From contig NZ_JACDNQ010000004.1 in assembly GCF_013839515.1 (NCBI RefSeq), positions 1 to 64,000 on the forward strand: a stretch of 64,000 nucleotides of DNA, given 5' to 3'. The position numbers and the translations under genes are program-made. Under the pieces are notes generated by a model, which was given only the letters and a program-made list of their open reading frames with translations, ran no database searches and was not told the DNA's origin. The stretch comes from Natronomonas salinimetallica (GTDB lineage Archaea > Halobacteriota > Halobacteria > Halobacteriales > Haloarculaceae). This document shows positions 8,701-16,615 of the stretch, piece after piece; position 1 is the first letter of the stretch; the number at the start of each line of letters is the position of its first letter.

Positions 8701-8905
8701 GCACGAGCGCCCACAGTACCGCGGCCGCCTGCTCGCCCTCGAGGCCGCGCACACGCCCGCCCCCGGACCCGTCCCCGTGTTCTGAGCTACGCGCGCGCGT
8801 TTCGGACGACTCACGATCGCGAGCGGCCGGCTCGCCGGCTCTCGACCCTGGATCGAATCGACTCGATCCACCGATCAACTCGAAGATTTTTTGAAAAATT
8901 TTCAT
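5747..8905 (-). CDS. Large surface protein with multi-span C-terminal membrane domain
   Basis: A 1052-residue predicted exported protein. Order: a charged N-terminus, a hydrophobic signal/anchor (about 63-85, ending SVGAQ), a long beta-rich extracellular region with Ig-like repeats around residues 400-560 (recurring W-x-x-V-(S/T)-T-x(3)-P and G-x-L-x-x-G-Q-T patterns), and about seven or eight hydrophobic helices from about 810 to the end. Serine, threonine, glycine and aspartate dominate the ectodomain. It follows the P-loop ATPase gene by one base. A receptor-binding spike or adhesin is the likely role; no named family is recognised. An internal segment (about 7690-8150) is clearly AT-richer than the rest of the gene, suggesting an exchanged module. 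Confidence 0.7.
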   Translation of the reverse strand: MKIFQKIFELIGGSSRFDPGSRAGEPAARDRESSETRARSSEHGDGSGGGRVRGLEGEQAAAVLWALVLACSLPIAGVAAVGSVGAQEQFEGEIALDGNQATSSTSWSYDINDVEAAENLSVELTGREVLEQRSRSTTTESETLELDPRGTAAPRNATMRLTGVKSTESGSASGSLSDGVSDSISVGGNNAPENAEVTLSATKTSSTQSESGTVDGSETVPLSPGSLGATDASLSLSPVAPPTTTVSATGDTALYGYDNIAVFDVPGGELQSFELSYDDNDASSGGDFEVRVGGTVVDTITDSGSDNIETKTYNGPWTINSGDTIEVEDVDSKGYIIMDGLTANYKDPFPVETSGADSGSYSNGGTYNIDIGSSNSISLSSNEAVSYDISYTKNDGIKDPTVNIGSSTVSHSGVLDGSVTKSVDLSAGSNSIDATYAGDSTGLDYSASWTEVTTPQNPSIELDGGTTTLAEAGELSDGQTIEQPIDLTTGSHSATVSSDGPVKTSVEWEDVSTTDDPTVSINGETTSYSGTLAEGQTTSLDVSDNWIQEGTNTVEIDMADPGGGPSPQVGVSYQHDAATSASASIQSSTWQEDVDITRSFASDQQNVEATIPLPDNVVDVGSVEMARDGGGWTSVPESDYSHDGDLQVSVGDVAVNESVSVRTTASKVRMQSGEVRVLDPTTEGNDLSTTVEIVDDAGSDPVVVDVSETVSSDRSHVVTSSEWTASDSVRYQSDGTQELRLPDAVGGSNATIATAPFDVEPRTGDAVLRVENQTEPRVTIEPGSTTGDELSLTWFGGESSEYYELYDVDNNRQIDTGQANSPVTFDLSDGSTTYTIQGWEPPSSVVGIAGGDGGSGAGPPLLLLVSLLGVVGSVVIGRRLGIGWLPVPAVVVIVLIGGELTTSRSLLATISGDLLRGSSGPLLAIVAAVLGVGLLWIVDSRTRRDIPTAAFAIPAVAGLGWLVSEVVSGVPEPLIALGGGVGVVIGVLAIDRGTSISVPRSVLAGAGLLSAGWTIETIAPGTLTRPLEAGIAEVAPLLALAAVAVVILWIRR

Positions 8906-8906
8906 T

Positions 8907-10067
8907 TTATTTGACTCTCACTTTCAGCTTCCACGGGATCCCCAGCGACAGATCCGCCCAGCCGAACTTCTCGAAATGCGACTCGTCGTACATCAACGCC
9001 GTTCCGGGATCCTCTCGAGAGGTTAGATCACGGTTCATCGGGACGCCCTCGAAGCCGAGGACGCCCGCCTTCGACGTCGGGTTCGACGTCGTCGGCATCT
9101 GCACGCGCCAGCGCACCTTCTTGACGATCTTCTCGTTGCACTCCGACTCGTCGTGAACGAACATATAGATCGAGAGCCCGTTCTTCCGGGCGTCGATCCA
9201 CTTGTCGCGCATGATGTTCACCAGCTGGTAGCTGCCGAACTCGTCCTTCTCGACGTCGTCCGACGCGATCTCTCCGAACTCGTCCGCGATCCAGTCCATG
9301 AACGAGTGCGGCCCGTAGTCGATCCGCGCGATGAACCACGCGAACCACCAGTGGTTCAGCGGGCTCTCCTCGCAGAACTCGACGCCCTCCTGTTTGACGT
9401 CCGACTCCTCGTAGATCTCTTGGCAGCGCCGCATCTTCGGATCCGGGTAGACTACGTTGAACGTCCCGACGTCGTTCGACAGCGGCCGCTCCCGATCGAG
9501 ATGCGGCTCCGTGAGGACGTCGTGGTTCAGTTGCAACGGGTCGTCGTACCGGACGACCTCCCGGACGACCTCCTCGAGATCGTCGACGGAGAGTTCGACC
9601 ACGTTCTTCGTTTTGTCCTGCGGCTCGAGGACGATCTCGACGTCAGCGCCGCGCGGGAGACACACCCGCGCCCACGGCGCGAGCGGGAGCCACTCCGACC
9701 TCGAGGGAGAGCCACGCCACACGACTGTCGACCCCTGCTCGATCGACGTCGTCGCGACGTGGTTCGCCAGCGTCGATTTGCCGGACCCCGGCTTCCCGCG
9801 GGCCAGGAACTCTTTGCCGCCCTTCTGTCGACCGGGAGCCGGGTCCCACGACTTCAACAGGACGTTCGGGACGATCGGGTAGTCGAACCCGCTCGGATCG
9901 AACGCCGGGAAGCCGTAGAAGCGCCGGATCGAGTCCGCGTCCGTGTGCCAGCGATCGTTTTCGAAGCACTGCCGCGTCTTCCGTCTCGGGTCCGGGAACC
10001 GATCCAGGACCTGCCGTTTCGTCTTGTCGTCTGCTGTTTCCTGAAAGTCTGATATCGTGAGGCTCAT
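8907..10067 (-). CDS. P-loop ATPase of the provirus-like module (VP8-like)
   Basis: A 386-residue soluble ATPase. Walker A is RGKPGSGKSTLAN at 90-102; FMDWIADEFGEI at about 256-267 is a possible Walker B, and LSIYMFVHDESE at about 298-309 a second acidic strand. The N-terminus SLTISDFQETADDKTKRQVL is typical soluble halophile sequence. The open frame extends far upstream but that part is an out-of-frame reading of the neighbouring gene; the ATG at 10067 lies two bases after the upstream stop. Pleolipoviruses and related haloarchaeal elements carry one P-loop NTPase next to their membrane-protein genes, and this one occupies the same position. Packaging, secretion or assembly are possible roles; none is proven. 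Confidence 0.7.
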   Translation of the reverse strand: MSLTISDFQETADDKTKRQVLDRFPDPRRKTRQCFENDRWHTDADSIRRFYGFPAFDPSGFDYPIVPNVLLKSWDPAPGRQKGGKEFLARGKPGSGKSTLANHVATTSIEQGSTVVWRGSPSRSEWLPLAPWARVCLPRGADVEIVLEPQDKTKNVVELSVDDLEEVVREVVRYDDPLQLNHDVLTEPHLDRERPLSNDVGTFNVVYPDPKMRRCQEIYEESDVKQEGVEFCEESPLNHWWFAWFIARIDYGPHSFMDWIADEFGEIASDDVEKDEFGSYQLVNIMRDKWIDARKNGLSIYMFVHDESECNEKIVKKVRWRVQMPTTSNPTSKAGVLGFEGVPMNRDLTSREDPGTALMYDESHFEKFGWADLSLGIPWKLKVRVK

Positions 10068-10069
10068 GG

Positions 10070-10879
10070 TTAGATACTCGACACTGTTCGCTCCGCTCGC
10101 TCGGCGGCCGGTTCCTCTTTCGTCCGTCGACGCAGTTCGTCGATCCCGTCGTTGAACGCCGGCAGCAGGTAGTAGCTCGCGAACATCTCCCGCGCCCGCC
10201 GCGTCGATCGCGACGGATCCGTCGACGTCACAAGCCGCCGGGTCGAGCGCTCCTCGACGATCCGGCGGACGAACCCGTCCCGGATCTCGCCGAACGACGC
10301 GATCTCGACCAGCTGTCCCCAGCGCCGGATCTCGTCGTCCGCCTCGAGCCCAGCCAGGAGCTGCCGAGTCGCCGCCTCCTGGTACGTCGCGAACTCGTCG
10401 ATCTCCGGCCGCATCGCCGTGTGCTCCTGTTTGCCGGGTTCGTGTTCTGCACTCGACGTCGTCGACTCGTCGGGCGTCCCGACGTACGTCGTCGAATCGT
10501 CCCGGAGGGTTCGGAACGCCCGGTCGAACGCCGGCTCGATCACGCCGACCGCGATCCGCCGCCGGACCTCGTCGACGACCGACTCCTCGAGGAACTGCCG
10601 ACGTGCGCTCTCGTCGAGGACCGCGTCCAGGAGGACGCCGTCCTCCGAACGCCACTGTCGCGCGAACCGGAGGTAGAACGACGTCTCCGTCTCCCCCAGC
10701 AGCGCCGGGATCGACTCCCGAAGCCACCGCAGGACCGCCCGCTCCGACTCGAGGCCGTCCTCGAGTTCCGACAGCAGCGCGTCGACGTCGTTCGACAGCT
10801 TCCGCAGCGCCGGCCGTCGCGACGTCGGCACCGACTCGTCGAGATCGTCGATCGACGTTGCGATCGATCCGGAACTCAT
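10070..10879 (-). CDS. Uncharacterised helical protein of the structural module
   Basis: A 269-residue, charged, apparently all-helical soluble protein with no membrane segment and no motif I recognise. The frame runs upstream well past this start, but the ATG at 10879 (MSSGSIATSIDDLDESV) forms an ATGA overlap with the previous stop, which settles the choice. Two helical blocks (about 15-130 and 150-260) are separated by a polar linker around TTSSAEHEPGKQEHT. Its place between a large membrane protein and the ATPase suggests an adaptor or cytoplasmic partner for one of them; this is positional inference only. Confidence 0.65.
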   Translation of the reverse strand: MSSGSIATSIDDLDESVPTSRRPALRKLSNDVDALLSELEDGLESERAVLRWLRESIPALLGETETSFYLRFARQWRSEDGVLLDAVLDESARRQFLEESVVDEVRRRIAVGVIEPAFDRAFRTLRDDSTTYVGTPDESTTSSAEHEPGKQEHTAMRPEIDEFATYQEAATRQLLAGLEADDEIRRWGQLVEIASFGEIRDGFVRRIVEERSTRRLVTSTDPSRSTRRAREMFASYYLLPAFNDGIDELRRRTKEEPAAERAERTVSSI

Positions 10880-12591
10880 CCGGCCACCCCACCCGCATCC
10901 GGGTTGTCCTCTTGTTCCTCGTCGTCCTCCTCGTCGGGGTTCTCCGCGGCGATGTCGTCGGGGAGATCCGACCCGTGCATCGAGCGGTCGACCTCCGAGC
11001 CGAACATCTCCTCGACGAGCGTCCGATCCTGCTGCTCGAGGGCCTGCTGCACCTCGATCTCCGTGCGGCTCTGCTCCTCGATCAGCCGACTCCGCGCCTC
11101 CTCGAGCGACCGCGCGTCCGAGACGTTCCCCGAGAGCAGCATCGACGAGATCCACGCCGACCGGACGTGCACCGACGCCGCCTCGACGTACGCCTTCCCC
11201 GGCGTCGGCGAGAGGATCAGCGCCGTGATCCCGACGACCGCCGTCGACGTCCCCCACAGCCAGCCGACGCGCATCCCGATCGCCGCCGAGACCGCCACCG
11301 CCAGCCCCGCGTAGGCCAGCAGTGTGATCTGGTCAGAGCGATCGCTCGGGATGTGCGACTCGAAGGACTCGGGCTCGTACTCGAGGACGTCGGCCGCGTC
11401 CGGATCGACCAGCACGATCTCGTCGACATCGCTTTTCCCACCGTCGTCCTCGGGCGTGTTCGCCGAGATCCGCGTCTTCAGCGCGACCTGTGGGACGTGC
11501 GCCGCCTTCCCGAACGCCCGCGAGAGCCACGCGATCACGCCTTTTCGAACGATCGCCGGGTCGCCCGACGGCATATCGACGACCGTCTCCTCGGCGCGAT
11601 CCGCCTCGAGGATCTCCGTCGCGTCCGACCCGTGCGGCCCGTCGATCCCCTCGACGTGCGGCCGGATGAACTCGACTTGTCGCTCCCGAATCGCCTGGCT
11701 TTCGACGATCGCCAGGAACGTGATCGAGACCACCAGCGCCGCGATCACGTACGGCGCGGCCGCGACCAGCTCCGCGAGTTCGTCGAAGCGCCACCAGATC
11801 ACGAGCATGAGGAGGATCCCGATCAACAGCAGCCACACCCACAGCGGGTAGCCGGGACCCTTCCCCGTCCGCTCAATCGCCTTTTCGCCGGCCGGCTTCG
11901 CGACCGCGATCCCGCCGACGACCGGCACCAGGATCCACCAGATCGCTTGCGACCAGAAATCACCGATCGTCGAGATCGCGATCGGCTCCGACGTCGCGAG
12001 CGGCTGGTACTCGAACGACCACCGCACCGACGGATCCGACTCGAGCCACATCGTCACCTGCGTCGGCTCCTCGCGGTCGTAGGACCGCAGCGGGACTTCC
12101 ATGATCGGCAGCCCCGCCTGATACTCGACGTCGTGCGTCTCCGTCTCGAGTGCCACGAGCCCCGTTTCGTTGTTGCGGGACTCCGTCTGCCAGTACGCGA
12201 CGTGCATCGTCTCCGACTGGGTCCCCGGTTCGACCTTCACCGTCCGCAGCCACACCGATTGCCGCTGCACTGTCGTCGAAGCGTCGACGTAATCCGACTG
12301 TGCCGAGTCCCTCGAGCCCTCGTCCGCGAACATCGAGTTCGCCGGCCAGTGCTCGAGATACCAGATCCGTTCGTTGTCCGTCCGCACACCCGCGGGAGCG
12401 TCCGGGAGATTCGAGCCCGAGTCACGAAGCTCCGACAGCGGGACCTCCGGATCGTCGATGAACGGATCCGACGCCGTCGTGTTCGCCGCTTCGCTGTCCT
12501 GTGCCGCCACAGGACCCACCGCGCCCGCGAGCGCCGCAGTACACACCACAAGGACGACAACCGACCACAGCGCGCCTCTCCCGGCCGACAT
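10876..12591 (-). CDS. Large integral membrane protein with signal peptide
   Basis: A 571-residue membrane protein. A Sec-type signal (about 1-31, cleavage near GPVAAQ) precedes an extracellular domain (about 32-200), three membrane helices (about 205-290), a cytoplasmic domain (about 290-390) with KSDVDEIVLVDPDAADVL, two further helices (about 405-445), and a helical, acidic C-terminal tail ending near DEEDDEEQEDN. Size, topology and position upstream of the ATPase gene recall the large membrane protein (ORF7-type) of pleolipovirus genomes, but sequence identity cannot be judged by eye. Start codon ATG two bases after the preceding stop. Confidence 0.65.
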   Translation of the reverse strand: MSAGRGALWSVVVLVVCTAALAGAVGPVAAQDSEAANTTASDPFIDDPEVPLSELRDSGSNLPDAPAGVRTDNERIWYLEHWPANSMFADEGSRDSAQSDYVDASTTVQRQSVWLRTVKVEPGTQSETMHVAYWQTESRNNETGLVALETETHDVEYQAGLPIMEVPLRSYDREEPTQVTMWLESDPSVRWSFEYQPLATSEPIAISTIGDFWSQAIWWILVPVVGGIAVAKPAGEKAIERTGKGPGYPLWVWLLLIGILLMLVIWWRFDELAELVAAAPYVIAALVVSITFLAIVESQAIRERQVEFIRPHVEGIDGPHGSDATEILEADRAEETVVDMPSGDPAIVRKGVIAWLSRAFGKAAHVPQVALKTRISANTPEDDGGKSDVDEIVLVDPDAADVLEYEPESFESHIPSDRSDQITLLAYAGLAVAVSAAIGMRVGWLWGTSTAVVGITALILSPTPGKAYVEAASVHVRSAWISSMLLSGNVSDARSLEEARSRLIEEQSRTEIEVQQALEQQDRTLVEEMFGSEVDRSMHGSDLPDDIAAENPDEEDDEEQEDNPDAGGVAG

Positions 12592-12593
12592 GG

Positions 12594-12935
12594 TTACGCC
12601 TCCCTCAGTGCGATCGCAACGACCAGGAGCGCGATCACCGCGAGCGCGAACATCCCGCCGGAGATCCCGAGCCGCTCCTCGATCGCGAGCCAGCCGAGCC
12701 CGGCCGCCGCGATCGACGTCACCGCGCCCGGAGCCTCAGCGACGACCGATCCCACGGCCGAGATCGAGATCACCGCCAGCGTTGCGAACCCGAGCACCAT
12801 GCCGACAGCGCCGTCAAACACCGACTCAGCAGCGTCCGAGAGATCGCCCTCCCGAAGGTACTGCACGAACACCGCGATCCCGAAGATCGCCAGCAGGACG
12901 CCGACCACCGTCGAGAGCGTCCCCATCTCGATCAT
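12594..12935 (-). CDS. Small four-span membrane protein
   Basis: A 113-residue hydrophobic protein (MIEMGTLSTVVGVLLAIFGI) with about four membrane helices at 5-25, 42-62, 64-84 and 92-110. No family recognised. It lies two bases upstream of the large membrane-protein gene and follows a 63-nt gap, one of the few gaps in the module. Fifth of five consecutive small membrane proteins. Confidence 0.6.
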   Translation of the reverse strand: MIEMGTLSTVVGVLLAIFGIAVFVQYLREGDLSDAAESVFDGAVGMVLGFATLAVISISAVGSVVAEAPGAVTSIAAAGLGWLAIEERLGISGGMFALAVIALLVVAIALREA

Positions 12936-12998
12936 TCGATCACCCCCACCCGCATCCGGGGGGTTCGATACAACTGCCGATCAACCGTCCGTTTACTG

Positions 12999-13277
12999 TT
13001 ATGACACATTTTCACGAGCACTAACCAGAAACCGCGCCACGTTCACCCCGACGAGGACCGCCGCGAGCACCACTAACAGGGTGTTCAGCGCCCCTTCGGG
13101 GAGCCATTCGACCGCCGGAGCGACGTACGTCGACATGATCGACACCGTCGTCAGGAGACTCCCGACGTCCGTCGCGAGCACCGACAACAACGCCGCCAGG
13201 AACTCCCCGCCGTACAGCAACACATCGAGGAGAATCCCGGCACTTGCGCCGAGAATCGGGATTTCACGCAGGTTCAT
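12999..13277 (-). CDS. Small membrane protein
   Basis: A 92-residue protein (MNLREIPILGASAGILLDVL) with two or three hydrophobic helices (about 10-45 and 62-82) and a charged C-terminus ARENVS. The open frame runs further upstream, but the ATG at 13277 overlaps the preceding stop by 4 nt (ATGA), so translation coupling fixes the start. No family recognised; fourth in the set of five small membrane proteins. Confidence 0.6.
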   Translation of the reverse strand: MNLREIPILGASAGILLDVLLYGGEFLAALLSVLATDVGSLLTTVSIMSTYVAPAVEWLPEGALNTLLVVLAAVLVGVNVARFLVSARENVS

Positions 13278-13723
13278 AGAACCGGGATCACCCGAATTAC
13301 CAGCCCGATCGATCGCTCGATCAACACCAACAGCCCGATCACGACCAGCCCCCAGGAGACGACGACTAGTGCCGGCGCGAACGGCCCGCCGACCGACGCG
13401 ATCGACTCGATCGATCCCGAGAGGACCCCGACGAGCGCCAGCGGAGCCGACCCGATCGGGGCCAGCCCCGCCTGCAGCGCGCCGCCGACGTCGACGATCG
13501 CGTCGTTGATCGCCTCGATCGCACTGAAATAGAAGCCGATCGCCGTCTCCGCCGCCGACAGGATCGCCCCGAAGAACCACGCCGCGACGATCCCCGCGAT
13601 CGTCTCTCGCTTGATCGACGCCTCCTCGCCGAGCGAGATCGTCCCGGTCAACAGCCCCGAGATTCGCTCGCCGACGCCGCCGAGCGCCCCCGACAGCGTC
13701 GACCGGATCGTATCAAGAACCAC
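13274..13723 (-). CDS. Small membrane protein
   Basis: A 149-residue protein starting MVLDTIRSTLSGALGG. An amphipathic N-terminal region (1-35) precedes hydrophobic helices at about 42-62, 85-105 and 115-145, ending RSIGLVIRVIPVL. It overlaps the preceding gene by 11 nt and the next by 4 nt. No family recognised; third in the set of five. Confidence 0.6.
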   Translation of the reverse strand: MVLDTIRSTLSGALGGVGERISGLLTGTISLGEEASIKRETIAGIVAAWFFGAILSAAETAIGFYFSAIEAINDAIVDVGGALQAGLAPIGSAPLALVGVLSGSIESIASVGGPFAPALVVVSWGLVVIGLLVLIERSIGLVIRVIPVL

Positions 13724-14042
13724 GGACGACCACCCCGAACATCCAGGAGACTGCCAGCAGCGACAGCACCGTCGCGATCGCCGCGACTAAGAACGCCGCC
13801 GGCCCCGCCGTCGACGTCGACGCTGAGGCCGTCTCCGCCGCGGTTCCGAAGCTCGACGAGACGCCGCCGAACGCCTCAGACACGACGCCGTTCGTCCACG
13901 CCTCGAGCGCCTCGAAGCCAGCGACGATCCCGCCAGCGATCGTCTGCCACGTCCACACGATAGCCGTCCCGATCGCCAGCACTGCCGACGCCGCCAGGGT
14001 CTCCCCGAGTTGACTCCAGTCCGATCGGTTCGGCCCGACCAT
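13713..14042 (-). CDS. Small membrane protein
   Basis: A 109-residue protein (MVGPNRSDWSQLGETLAASA) with one helix near the N-terminus (about 14-42), a polar serine/threonine-rich middle (about 55-80), and a C-terminal helix (about 82-105). Starts three bases after the upstream stop. No family recognised; second in the set of five. Confidence 0.6.
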   Translation of the reverse strand: MVGPNRSDWSQLGETLAASAVLAIGTAIVWTWQTIAGGIVAGFEALEAWTNGVVSEAFGGVSSSFGTAAETASASTSTAGPAAFLVAAIATVLSLLAVSWMFGVVVRGS

Positions 14043-14045
14043 GCG

Positions 14046-14459
14046 CTACCTCCGGATCCTCCCGAATAACCCCCCGAGGGAGAAATCCACTTGATCCCAC
14101 GCGAAGCTCACCAGCCACAACGCCGCGATCACGACGACCATCGCCGCGAGAAACGCGAAGGGACCGAGCGAAGCGGCCGCGCCGTCCGTGAACGACGCCG
14201 CCGACGTCGTCCCTCCCGCATCGAGGATGTCGACCAGGTTGAAGAACGTCGCCCCGAGGGTATCGGAGAGCCCGCCGAACAACGCGACGAACGGCGCTCG
14301 GACCGCATCCCCGAAGGCCATGATCCCGCCGACCAGTGAGATCGCCAGCGCCCGGATCGGCCCGCCGATCAGGACGTCTCGGACCCACTGCCCGAAGGTA
14401 TCCGCGTTCTGGATCCCCTCCCGAGCCGTGTCGATCACGCTACTGGGGTCGTCCGCCAT
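14046..14459 (-). CDS. Small four-helix membrane protein, candidate matrix-type protein
   Basis: A 137-residue protein (MADDPSSVIDTAREGIQNAD) with hydrophobic stretches at about 30-65, 70-85 and 98-122 and a basic tail GLFGRIRR. It begins one base after the stop of the large anchored surface protein. In pleolipoviruses a small multi-span internal membrane protein (VP3) is encoded beside the spike; this is the best positional counterpart here, though the order is reversed. The assignment is inference. Confidence 0.55.
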   Translation of the reverse strand: MADDPSSVIDTAREGIQNADTFGQWVRDVLIGGPIRALAISLVGGIMAFGDAVRAPFVALFGGLSDTLGATFFNLVDILDAGGTTSAASFTDGAAASLGPFAFLAAMVVVIAALWLVSFAWDQVDFSLGGLFGRIRR

Positions 14460-14460
14460 G

Positions 14461-16287
14461 TTACCGCCCCAGGAGACTCGAGATCAGTCCAGCTTTCGAC
14501 GAGATGTACCCGACCGCGCCCACGACCGCGCCCCCGATAATCGCGCGCGGACCCGACAGGAACGACCACATACCGCCGCCGCTCCCGCCGCTACCACCGA
14601 GCCACCCGACGACAGCGCCCGACTCGATCTCCTCGAGCTGCCCCTGCGTGACGTCCGCCTCGATGTACACGACGGCGTAGTTCCCGACCGACGGGTCCGA
14701 CATGACCGTCGCCGCCGAGCCCTCCTCGACGCCGTCGACGTCCGTCGTCACGTCCGACAGCGACAGATCCGAGTAGTCGTCGAGACCTTGCGGATCCGCG
14801 TAGCCGTCTCCGACCTCGACCGTCGAATACTGGTCCGGGAGCCGATTCTCGACCTCGAGCGACAGCGACTCGTAGGATAACGCGAACGCCGTCGGGATCT
14901 CGATCGACGCGATCATCGTCAACCGCTGGTCGTACGCCGGGTTCCCCGGCTCCGTGAGTTCGTACTCGATGTCGGAGGCCGGCCCGCCGCCCGCCGTGAT
15001 CTCCGCGTCGACCGACAGCCCGTCGATCATGCCGTCCGAGAACTCCTCGCCGATCGTCTCCGTCGACGTGATCGAGATCGAACCCGTCGGCTCCTCGATC
15101 TGCTCCGTCTCGAGTTCGTCGTCCGAGTTCGTCACCTCCCGCTCCCCGAACGTCCACGCCGATTCCCGATCGAGGTTCAACGCGAAGATGTCCGCCTCCG
15201 CGTCCCCGTCGACCGCGACGACCTCGAGCGCCGCAATCGTGTCGATCGACGACGCGACGTCGCCCAGCTGCACCTGGAAGACCGACGGCTCGCCCGTCGC
15301 CGGATCCCAGTCCGGAGACGACCCGCCGACGACGACCGTCGTCGTCGATCCCGTCGCGTCTTCGACCCGGAACTCCATCGTCCCGGCGTTCGACACGACC
15401 GTCATGCCGACCTGCAGCCACTTCCGTAGCTCCCCGGAGGACGTCTCGACGTCCTCGAATCGGATGCCGGCCTCCGAACCGCTCGCAACACCCGACGTCG
15501 AGAAGTTGATCCCCTTCCCCCCGGATGCGGGGGTGTAGTTCGACACCGACGCTTCCGCGGCCGTCGTCGACCAGTGAGTCGCGTCGAGTGCCGAGACGTC
15601 GGTCTCCGCGTCCCCGTCGCCCGACTCGTCGTAGGTCTCCCCGCGCGGGAACGCTTCGAACTCCGGGGCCGTGAGTTCGTTCGCCGAGAACGAAATTGGG
15701 TTGTGCGGATCCCCCTCCGTCGGACGCTCCTCGATTCGCCCGCCGACCGCCGACAGACTGACTTCGTCGCCGTTGTCGTCGACGTACTCGAGCGCCGATC
15801 CCTCGACGCCCGCCTCGGCGATCGACAGCCCGGCCGCCGCCCGCGGGTTCGGCGTCACGTCGACGTCGAAGTTCAGCGCCGAGCCGTCGTTCGCCTCCTG
15901 TGCGCCGACCGTCCCGACGCCCGCCGCCGTCGCGATCCCCGCCGCGCCCGCCGCGAGCGCCCCGCGCCGCGTCATCGTCGTCACGTCGTCCGGGATCAGA
16001 TCGTCCGGGAGCGTCAGGATCGGAGCGCCGTACTCGAGCCACAGGATCGCGTTGCGATCGAGCGCCTCGAGCGCGGCGCCGTAGTCCGGCTGCTCGCTGT
16101 CGTCGTTGCTACCGAGAGTCGATTCGCCGTTGCTGTCGCTGCTTGTTGCCATAGTGCTAAAATCTGAGTTCGCGTTTTCGTCGCGAGAGACGTTGTTCGG
16201 GTCGAACGATGCAATCCGGCGGAGGTCGATCACGTACTCGAAAAAGGCGTCGCTGCCGTCGAGATCGATCGGCCGTCGATCGCTCAC
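14461..16287 (-). CDS. C-terminally anchored surface protein with internal Tat-like signal
   Basis: A 608-residue candidate spike or surface protein. A polar 100-residue N-terminal region is followed by a twin-arginine-like signal MTRRGALAAGAAGIATAAGV (about 105-125, then GAQ), a long acidic beta-rich ectodomain, a glycine/serine linker GGSGGSGGGMW, and one C-terminal hydrophobic anchor (about 575-605). Signal plus single C-terminal anchor and about 480 residues after the signal fits pleolipovirus-type spikes. Start is uncertain: GTG at 16287 is preferred because it overlaps a leaderless mini-ORF by GTGA; ATG at 16152 or ATG at 15975 (directly before the signal) are alternatives. A signal buried 100 residues in is unusual. 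Confidence 0.65.
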   Translation of the reverse strand: MSDRRPIDLDGSDAFFEYVIDLRRIASFDPNNVSRDENANSDFSTMATSSDSNGESTLGSNDDSEQPDYGAALEALDRNAILWLEYGAPILTLPDDLIPDDVTTMTRRGALAAGAAGIATAAGVGTVGAQEANDGSALNFDVDVTPNPRAAAGLSIAEAGVEGSALEYVDDNGDEVSLSAVGGRIEERPTEGDPHNPISFSANELTAPEFEAFPRGETYDESGDGDAETDVSALDATHWSTTAAEASVSNYTPASGGKGINFSTSGVASGSEAGIRFEDVETSSGELRKWLQVGMTVVSNAGTMEFRVEDATGSTTTVVVGGSSPDWDPATGEPSVFQVQLGDVASSIDTIAALEVVAVDGDAEADIFALNLDRESAWTFGEREVTNSDDELETEQIEEPTGSISITSTETIGEEFSDGMIDGLSVDAEITAGGGPASDIEYELTEPGNPAYDQRLTMIASIEIPTAFALSYESLSLEVENRLPDQYSTVEVGDGYADPQGLDDYSDLSLSDVTTDVDGVEEGSAATVMSDPSVGNYAVVYIEADVTQGQLEEIESGAVVGWLGGSGGSGGGMWSFLSGPRAIIGGAVVGAVGYISSKAGLISSLLGR

Positions 16288-16328
16288 GGCGGTGGCCTCC
16301 GCGTCCCGAGTAGGGGTGTAGCGGTCAT
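16284..16328 (-). CDS. Possible 14-codon leader ORF coupled to the surface-protein gene
   Basis: ATG at 16328 opens a frame encoding MTATPLLGTRRPPP, ending in a TGA that overlaps the GTG start of the next gene (GTGA). The AT-rich stretch just upstream (about 16345-16365) could hold its TATA box, putting the transcript start close to this ATG. A leaderless mini-ORF would deliver ribosomes to the otherwise weak GTG start. Only sequence geometry supports it. Confidence 0.35.
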   Translation of the reverse strand: MTATPLLGTRRPPP

Positions 16329-16410
16329 GCTACGATTCGACAGGAGAGATGACTGATTATCAAATAGCAGACATTACTACATATATCACTTTTACCACGT
16401 TTCCATAATT

Positions 16411-16418
16411 CTATATAC
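16411..16418 (+). promoter_or_regulatory. TATA box of the small divergent gene pair
   Basis: CTATATAC lies 21-28 nt before the ATG at 16439, the spacing of haloarchaeal leaderless promoters. The surrounding 16345-16438 stretch is strikingly AT-rich for this element and is the divergent control region between the two transcription directions. Confidence 0.6.
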
Positions 16419-16438
16419 GGGAACTGGCTCGATCACAT

Positions 16439-16615
16439 ATGGACTTCAGAAAACTGCGGTCGATGGGTGGCGGCGAATCGGCAGGCGTCACGCTCCCGAA
16501 GGACGATCTTCGGGACCTCGGGCTCTTCGAGGACGGTGAACTCGCCGAAAGGTACGCTCGCGTCGAGCGCGTTGAGGACTCCGACTCCGAGTTCTTAGTC
16601 ACGGTCGTTGACTGA
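16439..16615 (+). CDS. Small AbrB-like protein
   Basis: A 58-residue protein, MDFRKLRSMGGGESAGVTLP and onward, too short for routine calling. The opening resembles SpoVT/AbrB-type swapped-hairpin DNA-binding proteins (RKLRSMGGGESAGVTLPKDDL), with the usual G-x-S-x-G-V-T-L-P-K strand. Such proteins accompany haloarchaeal plasmids and proviruses and probably act as transcription regulators. Leaderless, with its TATA box at 16411. It overlaps the next gene by 8 nt if that gene starts at TTG 16608. Confidence 0.6.
   Translation: MDFRKLRSMGGGESAGVTLPKDDLRDLGLFEDGELAERYARVERVEDSDSEFLVTVVD

Noticed and set aside
8907..10898. 663-residue version of the P-loop ATPase
   Set aside because: The N-terminal 277 residues are an out-of-frame reading of the upstream helical protein; the ATG at 10067, two bases after the upstream stop, gives a natural start.
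10603..13509. 968-codon plus-strand open frame across the provirus-like module
   Set aside because: It is arginine- and proline-rich antisense reading of GC-rich genes whose minus-strand proteins have signal peptides, membrane helices and tight gene junctions.
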